Part shown: positions 55,974 through 64,000 of the stretch, in pieces
Layout of the letters: each line of letters begins with the position of its first letter
How positions within the stretch are numbered: position 1 is the first letter of the stretch
Origin: Chlorella sorokiniana
Lineage: Eukaryota; Chlorophyta; Trebouxiophyceae; Chlorellales; Chlorellaceae
Assembly (NCBI GenBank): GCA_025917655.1
Contig: CP084608.1
Coordinates: forward strand, 124,001 to 188,000
DNA: 64,000 nucleotides
Reading direction: 5' to 3'
The notes under the pieces: model-generated
Database searches by the model: none
What the model was told of the DNA's origin: nothing
What the model saw: the letters and a program-made list of their open reading frames with translations, nothing else
Program-made: the position numbers and the translations under genes

Positions 55974-56243
55974 GGAGTTCCGTACATTGCAATCCCCCAG
56001 GACCACCACTGCAGCGGCTTGTCACGGGTGCTGGGCCTGCTGGGCTCTGACTGAAAACGAAAACTTTCCCACTCCAACGATCCAGCACGGATTTTCGCGA
56101 TGCACGATTCACTGTTTATAGTGCCTCGCCTCGTCGCATTCACGCCTGGGAGGCAGAAGGCTGCCGCTGTTGTTCTGGCTTCGCCCAGCACCGCAGTGGC
56201 CCCAGCTCATCGCTGGCGCAGCGGTTGCCGGTACTAGTTGGCA
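55974..56243. promoter_or_regulatory. Short divergent promoter shared by HAUS4-like and SPIRAL2-like genes
   Basis: Only 270 bases separate the two start codons, so both promoters and both 5' UTRs must fit here. AT-richer around 56045-56125. Confidence 0.55.
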
Positions 56244-59200
56244 ATGGCCTCGCGGGCGCCGGCCAAGCCGGGCCGTGCTTCTCGCTCTGGCGCCGACCCC
56301 CGCCTGCAGCTGCGCCAGGCACTGGCCGAGCTGCAGCACCCAGACCTCGCCGCCCAGGCCCACTTCGCCATCGAGGCGCTGCTGCAGGACGCAGACGCGT
56401 CCCTGCTGGACAGCTTCTTCGCAGAGGCCCTGCGGGCCACCGACTGCCCGCCGTCGGCGCGGCGCCTGCGCTACCGCTGCGCCGCGTCGGCGCTGCGCAC
56501 CCACGCTGCCCTCGAGTGGGGCCCCGCCCTGCTGCACTTGCGAGACCACCTCGTGGAGCGGGTGGGTGCTGAGGATCACGGCGGCGCGGCGGCGGAGCTG
56601 CAAGCGCTGGCGCGGCAGCTGACCGCGGCGCTGGTGGATGCCTACTGCTGCGGCCGCTACGCCGCCCTCGGCTTCGCCGCCAAGGCAGCCGTGCCGCGCG
56701 AGTGGCTGTCCCGCCTGCTCGTCGCGCCGCTGCTGCGCGCGGCATGCAGGTGCGGCGGATGCGGGGTGCCAACGTGGGGACGGTGGCCTGCTTGGGCTTC
56801 GCTGCCTCCTTCAAGCTGCCTCGCAGGGCGTTGAGGCCGGCCACTGTTTGCTGTATATCTGTCCGCCATCACCACCGTACCCTCATCGCCCACCTGCACC
56901 CGAACCACCCACCCACCCACAGGGGCCCCGCACACACCCGCGCCGCCACCGCCTGCCTTGTGCTGCACGGCGTGCTGCTGGAGTGCGGGCGCTGGGCCAA
57001 GTCGGCCAGCGTGCTGCATGCTGCGGTGGACTGCCTGCGGCAGATGCTCAAGCTGACAAGCAGCGGTGAGCAGCGCACGGGCTGCGAGTGGCCGGGGGAG
57101 GGGCGACCGCGCAGAAAACTGTCAGGAGGGAGGCTGGCAGGGCGGCAGCGGCTCGAAAGAGCGCTTGCCGTGCTCCTTTTCAGCCCACCCAACCGCTGAT
57201 ACATGCCTTCAGTCTCACATCCCACACGCCCCCAGCCCCACCCCACCACTGCTATCGCTGCCTTACCCCCACCCCACACACCCTTACCCACACCCTCGCA
57301 CACACACACAAACTGCCACACTGACACTCTGACACACCCTTACACACACACACACACTCCCTGCAGGCGCCCTGGCGCTGTCGTGCGGCGAGGTGCTGCT
57401 GCCGCTGCAGTCGTGCGTGGCGCTGCTGGGGCCGCGGCTCAAGGCGGCGGCGCTGCTGGGCCTGCTGCAGCTGTGCACCGCCGGCATGCAGCGCAGGTGG
57501 GGTGGGTGGCTGGGTGGGTGGGCGGCAACTGGGTTAGGGTAGGCAATGTGCAGGCAATCGTGTCGGCGGATGGGAGTACGGGCCGTCGCCTGCAAGCTGG
57601 GTGTTTTGTGTGTGTAATAGGTCATGTCCGGCATCTTTACCAGATGCGCTGTTTTGCTTGAACTGAGGATTGCACGCCTGCCCCGCGCTCTCCTGCAGCG
57701 AGTGGCAGGTGCGCAAGGCGGCCGCCGACACGCTGGCGGCGACGGCGGCGGCGCTGCTGGAGGAGCCAGCAGCCTCGGCAGGAGCGCTAGCTGCAACGGC
57801 AGCCGCGGCGGGCAATGGCGGCGGCGGCGGCGGCGGCGGCGAGCGGCAGGGCCAGGCACAGGGTGTGGCGGCGCTGGAAGGCGTGGCGCCCGCCATGCTG
57901 GCGGCGCTGGAGCGGTACGTGCGGTACGATCGCGTGCCGCAGGTCCGCACCGCCGCCGCTGCGGCGTTGCAACAGCTGCGCCGCGTGCCGCGGCTGCAGC
58001 AGGAGCAGCGGCCGCCGCCGGGGCAGCTTCAAGGGGGCGGCAACGGCAAGGGGCAGCAGCGGCGGCGGCTGGGCCGGCTCATGTGGCGGCTCCGCAGGCC
58101 GGCTCGCCGCTTCGGGGGCTGGGCCGCAGCGGCACAAGCCTCCACGCCGCCATCGCCGAGCGCCGGCAGCAGCTCAAGGCGTCTGGAGAACGGCGGCGGC
58201 CGCCCGATGTTGAAGTGTACAGCCCTGCCGGCGGCGGCAGCGCTGAATGGGAGCGGAGTGAGCCTGCGGCGGCGGCGGCGGCGGCGGGCAAGCCCTTGCT
58301 GCACGGGGGCGGCGGCAGCTGCGTGGGCAGCGCCGACGGCGGGGAGTGGGAGGCGGCCAGAGGTCGGATCCGCGCTTGGGCCGGCGGCGGCTTCGGGCGC
58401 CCGTGCCATCGCCGCCGCAGGCTGCTTCGCCGCTGGCTGCGCAGCAGCTGCGGGGGCGGGCGGCGGCGGAGCATGCGGAGGTTGTGCTGCCCCGCCCACC
58501 CTCCCCTGATGTCTTTCGTACAGCCGATGAGGCCCTGTACTGCCTCAAGCTGGAGGCGGAGGCTCGGGGGCGCGGCGGCGGCGGCCTTGGGCGACCCGCC
58601 CATCCTCCCCGCCCAGCCGCCCGCCGCTGCCGACGACGACAACGGCCTGCCGCTGCCGCGCTGGTCGCCAGCCGGCGCCGCTCCGCCGCAGGCTCTTGCT
58701 CACACTGGGCCAGCCGAGCGGCAGGTGTGGCGGGCGAACCCGCTGGCAGAGGCTCAAACCGGCGGCGGCGGGCGGCCGTTTGGGGTGGCAGCAGCGGCGC
58801 ACTGCGTGCACCACATAGAACGCCCCCAGGTGTGCTCACGCTCGTTTTCTTGCAGATGGTGCTGCTGCAGCATGTGATGGCCGCTATTGGGATGCTTGCG
58901 CTGTGCTGTCGGTGGTGCATGCTGGCATGCCCTGCCCACGTTCTCATCCGCTTGCCCTTCTGCCGCGTTCAGGAGTTGCCTCGCCGGTCCTGACACTCGT
59001 GTACGAGTACAGACAGAATACCTCTTTTTTCCTGCAATCATGCCGCATTGCGTCCCTCGCCACTGCCCTCCCCCACTGCCGCAGTTCTCGCTGAGGCTGC
59101 AGGCCGGGCCGCCGCTGGCAGAGCTGCGCCTTCCAGGCGACGGCGTCGTTGGCAGCGGCGGCGGCAGCGGCGGCGGCGCACCCCGCCTGAGCAGCGTGCG

Positions 59201-62200
59201 GCTGTGGGCTGCTTCTGAAGGGGCCGATGCCGGCGTGGACTTTGTGCTCGGGGGCGTGCGGCACGCATACTGGGTCCAGGCGGGGCAGCTGCACCAGACG
59301 CATGACGAGAGGGCGGCCCCAGCGGCAGCTCACGAGGCTGAGACGGGCGAAGAGCCTGCAGTGCGGGTGCAGGCATCGCCGGCGCGCTTGCAGGCCGTGC
59401 CAGCCCCGCAGCAGCAGACCTCACGCCCTGAACCAACCGGCCAGCAGCCTGCGGCGGCGGCGGCAGCGTCGGGCGGCGGCGGCGGTGGAGTTCCCAGCGG
59501 AGAGCCCGCTGGCCTCCCTGGCCACTGCCGCCCTTCCCAGCTTCAGCCCTGAGAAGCAGCCGGCTCGCCCGGCAGCTGCAGCAGCAGCGACGCAACGCGA
59601 CGGCGGCGCAGACTCGGCAGGATGCTCTGCCGAGCCAGCGCCGCAGCAGCCTGGCAGCTTCGAGCGAGCGTTGGCGGCGGCGGCAGGGCCGGCAGCAGCC
59701 CCCTCAGGCGTGCGCAGCGGCAGCCCCGGAGCGCAGCAGCACCCGGCTGCCGCGGGGTGGGCGGCTGGCCTTCGCCCTTCTTCCAGAGAGCTCACGCTGC
59801 CTGGGCTGCCTGGCTGGGACGGCAGCAGCAGACCGTGCTCCCCGCAGCGAATCGGCCAGCGCAGCAGCCTGCCCAGTTCCCCGCAGCGCACGCCGGCCGC
59901 CGACGCCAGCCAGCGCAGCAGCCGGCCTTACTCGCCGCCGCCCCGCGCTGCTGCGTGCAATGCTCATCATAGCAACCGACCTGCCTCGCCCGAGCCTGTC
60001 GCTGCGCACATTGGCCGACCCGCCTCGCCTGCCGGGCATCCCCAGCCGCAGCAGGAGGCACACCCCTCTCCGCTTAAGGCGACACAGCTGCCAGAGGCGG
60101 GCTTGCCGGTGCACGGCCGCAGCGCTCAGCTGCCGGCGTCTACTCAGCAGGATGCAGGGCAGCACGCGCCGCAGCAGGAGTGCTTGGCGCTTGCCGCAGA
60201 GGCGCCGAGCCCAAGCCACGCCGCTTCCGCCACGGCGGCCGCTCCCCGCCGTCAGAGGGCGCTGCCGCGCAGCCGCCGCCTGCAGCAGCAGGGCCCGGGG
60301 GCGGCTGGGGCCGGGGCCGCTGACCGTGATGGTCACGAGGGCCGTCAGCAAGCTGCGGCAGCTGGAGGAGCTGCAAGAGGAGCTGGCCCTGCCAGCTGAG
60401 CCGCTGCCCGCCGCCCCCGCCGACTCCGCCGGCGGCGCGTCGCGAGGCGGCGGCAGCTCTGCCGCTTTGCACCGCCTGCGCCAGGTGCGCCACCTGGGGC
60501 AGCCCGACCCGCGTCGCTCTCTGGACCTCGCCCTCACCGCCATCGCCGAGGGCGCAACCGGCAGCGACAGCGGCAGCGAGGGCGGCGGCAGCGAGGGCGG
60601 CGAGGGCTGGGCGCCACCGCCGCCGCCGCCAGCAGCGCCAGCGGCAGCCCGCCGGCAGCCTGCGCTCCAGCGTGGCGGCGCCGGCCAGCGTGAAGCGGCG
60701 GCGGCGCAGCGGGGGCGGGAGGAGGGGGAGGCGGGGCGGCTGCGGCGGCTGCAGGAGCAGCTGCAGCTCAGCGTGGCAGAGGTGGGCCGCCTGCCTGCCT
60801 CCTGCCGCATAGCCGCCAGGGTGGTACTGTCGTCTGCCTTCCAGCTTCTTCTGGCTTTCTTCCCGCCTGCTTCTTGCCAGCTTCTTGCCTGCCTCCTGGT
60901 TGCTGGCATGCTGCGTCGCACCTGCTGCCTGCTTGGGCCAAAGGGATGCGGGAAGAATGTGGAGGGGGCTGGCTTTGGCAGCGTGGAAAGCATGCAGCTT
61001 GTGTGTGGCTTTGTCTGGGCGTGTGCCTAGCTGGTCCTGCGTCTTCCAAAGTTGGCGGTCGCCCCACCTCTGCCGCCACCCTCGCCTGCAGGTGCAGCGA
61101 CGAGTGGAGGGCCGCCGCTTGCAGCCTCGCGGCAGCCCCGGCGATGAGCCGCTTGTGGACCAAGGTGTCGTCAGCCGGTTGCAGCATGCTGCGCCTGCTG
61201 TTGACCGGTACGGGCGTCATGAGGCAGACGGGCTGTGGCGGCTGGGGCATGCGTGGGGCCGGCAGCCGGGCAGCCCGTCTTCCTCCAGCGTCGGCGACAG
61301 CGTCGGCGACAGCGCCGCACCCGACTTTGAAGAGGCGGCGGCGGCGGCCGGCAGCGAGCAGGAAAGCAGCGAGGAGGAGGCTGGTCTGCCGGCAAGGGCG
61401 AGCCAGCCTGAGGCGGGCCCTGCCCCGGGGCTGCTGGTGGCGGTCAGCAACCCGCTCTTCGGCGCTTCCCGCCCGGCTCCGCCGCCACGCAAGCCATGCC
61501 GGGCATGCTCCCCGCAAGGCCCCGCTGGCCCGACGCTCCGCCCCGGCCATCGATCGAAGGGACGACCCAGCGGGGGCGGGGCGAGCGGGGAGCCGGGGAG
61601 CCTCGTCGGCTTCCAGACTGGCGGCTGGACGGGCCGCCCTCACCGCCCCGCCTCCGCCAGTCGCCGCAGGACAGCGGGGGCGCGACGTTGCAGTCCCTGG
61701 GATCCCTGGGCAGCGGATTTGGAGGTGTGTGTGTGTTGCGGGGAGGGAGAAGGGCTGCAAGGTTGCGTATGTGTGTGGGGGAGGCGTATGCAGGGGAGCG
61801 GGTGGGCCTCTTCCTCCGGGCACAGTCCCATCGTGCAGCAATCACAACACTCTGCTTTCTGCGATGACAGTTCAGACGCCAGCCTTGGTCTAAATCTAAC
61901 TTCCAGCCTAAACGTGTGCATTCCCATCGGGCGCCCCCTCCCCCTAAAACTACTCTGCAGTGCTGCAGCGCGAGAGCGAGGCGGAGGTGCAGCAGTTCCT
62001 GCGAGGCTCACTGGCGGTACCACGGCGCCAGGAGCAGGCGGCGGTACCGCAGCAGGGGCAAGCAGCGGTGCTGCCGGCGCGGCAGCGCCCGCTGGAATCC
62101 CCTTTGCGGGGGCGGCAGCGTGCTGCAGAGCCTGCGGCGTTGGGAGGGCAAGGGCGGCAGCGTTGGGCCTCGCCGTTGCGTGCTGCCTCCAACCTGGCAG

Positions 62201-63899
62201 GCTGGGAGGCTGCGGGCGGGGCAGCGTCAGCGGCTGAGGCAGCGGCGGTGGAGCCGCATCACCTCCCAGCCGGCCTCGACCTGTCAGCCATCCTGGGCAG
62301 CCGCCCCGCCTCGCCGGATGCGTTCCCACCCTCGCCGGACGCCCTGCCAGCCGACACGGGCGGCAACGAAGGCGGCGGCAGCGGCTCAGAGGGAGCGCCC
62401 TGGCTCGCGGCTCACAGCGTGTGGCACGCAGCAAGCCCGGAAGCGTCTCCCGTCAGGGCAGCAGGCAGCGCTGCGCGGGCCGACAACGGCCGTCGGAACA
62501 GCCGCGGCGGAGGCGAGGGGCGGGATCTGGCCCAGGGGTTGCCAGCGGCAGTGGCGCGACGGCAGCGATGCTGCGGCAGAGGTTGCGGCAGACGAGGTTC
62601 CGGTGAGTTCGCCGCAAGCTGTGCGGAGTTTGCAGCGGCTCCAGACGCACGCGGGCATTGGCCCCAGACCCACATCGCCGCTAGCAACACAGCAGGCTCT
62701 GCAGCGCCACGACAGCCCAGGTCACAGAAGCTCTAGCAGCCCGGCTGCAGAACGCCATTCCTCTCCCATCCAGCAGCGGCACCAGCAACACGGTCTGGAC
62801 GGCGGCAGGGGGTATGCTGTGGCGCTGCCGCCGCGGCCGTCTTCCCCCTCCTGCCCGGGCTGGGCGTCTCGCGGCGCCAAGCGCAGCAGCTGCAGGTTGG
62901 CAGCTTTCAGTCAGCTGCTCTGCCGCTTCCCAAACTTTCCAGTGCCCAGCGCCGCATGCCACTGTCCAGTGCACAGGAGCTGCCCATCTGCTGTCCTCTC
63001 CGGCGCGCCCCCCGCCCTGAATTTGGCCTTCGTAGCAGCAAGCCAGCCTGTGCCCTGCTGACACGCTCCGTGGCTCCGCTGCAGGCTGCTGTGGGACGCC
63101 TGGCGGGCAACCCCTCTGCTGATGACGCCGCCGCCCTGCAGGCCGCCCTCACGCATGCGCTGGAGCAAGAGACGGCGCATGTGCAGGTGGGTGCACGTGC
63201 ATGTGGGTATGGATGGGTGGGTGCTAGTAGAAGATGGGAAGGGGGAAGGCGAGTGGGCGCCCATGCCTGGATGTGTACGGCCTTTTGGGTAGTTGAGTGG
63301 GTGCTTGGATGGGTGGGTGGAGGTTGGCGGAGAGCAGGCAGGCAGGCATGTTGGGAGAGGAGCGGTCACAGCGCTGGCCCTCTGTGCTGGACTCCTGCCT
63401 GCCGCTCAAACCGCTGCCGCTGCCCCGACGCCTCCACCCAGGAGCACTACGATCGGGCGGCGGCGTTGCAGCTGGCCCGCCTGCGGCGTGCGCAGGGGCC
63501 GCGCCCCGCCCAGCTGGCCGCGGCGGCGGCGGCGCTGGAGGTGCAGGTTGCGGCGGCGGTACGGCGGGACCTGGGTGCTTTCGTGGACGAGGCAAGTCTG
63601 AGCTGGTCTGTGTTTGAATGCAAGTGTGTTTGTATTTAGGCAGTTGCAAGGTTTCTGGGCCTTCCAACGCCTGCTGCCTTGCAGAATGGAGGATCACCTC
63701 TCTCGGGGCATGGCCGCAGCGCGCGTGCTGTAAGGCTGCTGAGCCTCCGGCCCCCTCACGACCCTTCCTGCATCTGCCGCAGGCGCTGCCCCGCCTGGCT
63801 GAGCTTCTGGGCAGCCCGCAGCTGCTGGCGCGGTGCTTTGCGGCAGCGGCGGCGGAGGGCGAGGGGGCCGGGCGGGCAGCGGCGGGTGCCTCCATGTGA
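56244..63899 (+). CDS. TORTIFOLIA1/SPIRAL2-like HEAT-repeat microtubule-associated protein
   Basis: Members bind microtubules and steady their minus ends. The N-terminal exon (ATG 56244) is helical HEAT-like sequence (LRQALAELQHPDLAAQAHFA, SLLDSFFAEALRATDC). Further helical exons are ATACLVLHGVLLECGRWAKS, LSCGEVLLPLQSCVALLGPR and EWQVRKAAADTLAATAAALL. Next is LERYVRYDRVPQVRTAAAAA (near 57910). EW..RKAAADTL and RYD.V..VR are typical of the family. The remainder is long, Ala/Gly/Pro/Ser-rich and probably disordered, with repeated SRPYSP, NRPASP and GRPASP sites at about 59860-60040. A helical end follows: ALQAALTHALEQETAHVQ, YDRAAALQLARLRRAQG and LPRLAELLGSPQLLARCF, with stop at 63899. I treat it as one gene because exons keep strand and phase fairly well. 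A split near 61050 remains possible, and frame slips are likely in the GC-rich middle. Confidence 0.65.
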
Positions 63900-64000
63900 T
63901 GGCGGCGCTGCCGATGCTCTGATGTGCAGTGCGGTGATGCAGCGACCGGCCTCGCTTGTAGTATCAGTGAGTATCATTGCAAATTACGTGCAAGCATTGC
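63900..64000. other. 3' UTR of the SPIRAL2-like gene
   Basis: AT content rises; no TGTAA before the window ends, so the poly(A) site lies beyond it. Confidence 0.5.

Noticed and set aside
59704-60993. 429-residue reverse open frame
   Set aside because: Antisense to the Ser/Pro-rich part of the SPIRAL2-like gene; composition is Arg/Ala-rich with no motifs.
1-64000. Transposons, viral elements, tRNA or rRNA genes
   Set aside because: No reverse transcriptase, transposase, integrase or capsid motifs, no long terminal or inverted repeats, and no cloverleaf or rRNA sequence were seen on reading both strands.

Overview
The window looks like nuclear DNA from a small green alga of the Chlorella type (Chlorellales, Trebouxiophyceae). 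The signs are a very high GC content, compact genes on both strands broken by many short GT-AG introns, C- or CA-rich tracts just before acceptors, and TGTAA poly(A) signals after several stop codons. The gene content is plant and algal: chloroplast 2-isopropylmalate synthase, plant-type DUF220 START-like proteins, a TORTIFOLIA1/SPIRAL2-like protein and augmin. I see no organelle, bacterial, viral or transposon sequence. Species level cannot be fixed by eye.

Layout. 0.6-2.2 kb (+): a DUF220/SRPBCC protein. 3.3-11.4 kb (+): a Golgi-type membrane glycosyltransferase with EGF-like modules and an exostosin (GT47) domain. 11.8-13.9 kb (-): a second DUF220/SRPBCC gene, an inverted paralogue of the first. 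14.4-15.5 kb (+): an unrecognised small protein. 16.0-16.7 kb (-): a secreted Cys-rich protein. 17.5-22.9 kb (-): MCM10, a replication factor. 23.4-26.3 kb (+): an ABHD17-type alpha/beta hydrolase. 26.7-29.5 kb (+): a Sec14/CRAL-TRIO protein. 30.4-32.3 kb (+): a RanBP2-zinc-finger plus RING-H2 ubiquitin ligase. 32.9-33.7 kb (+): the SF3b p14 subunit. 34.3-40.3 kb (-): 2-isopropylmalate synthase. 40.9-44.2 kb (+): PEX7. 44.8-48.6 kb (+): a large MYND-finger protein. 48.8-50.8 kb (+): a possible Plus3-domain protein with Gln tracts. 51.5-53.8 kb (-): a secreted modular protein with an apple/PAN-like Cys domain and a very long poly-Gly linker. 54.2-56.0 kb (-): a HAUS4/augmin-like coiled-coil protein. 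56.2-63.9 kb (+): a TORTIFOLIA1/SPIRAL2-like microtubule protein.

No pathway cluster is evident; this is ordinary housekeeping sequence with a few noteworthy neighbourhoods. These are the head-to-head pair of probable microtubule genes near 56 kb, the inverted DUF220 pair flanking the exostosin gene, and the divergent MCM10/hydrolase and leucine-synthesis/PEX7 pairs. Two signals run through the window. Several introns use GC instead of GT donors, mostly with the sequence GCAAG. Many otherwise well conserved exons change reading frame by one base, most often inside G or C runs, which I read as residual sequence errors rather than dead genes. Exon ends were worked out by eye from splice motifs and family similarity. 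Those given to the base for PEX7, SF3B6, the 14.4 kb gene and parts of the DUF220 genes are firm; elsewhere they are approximate.
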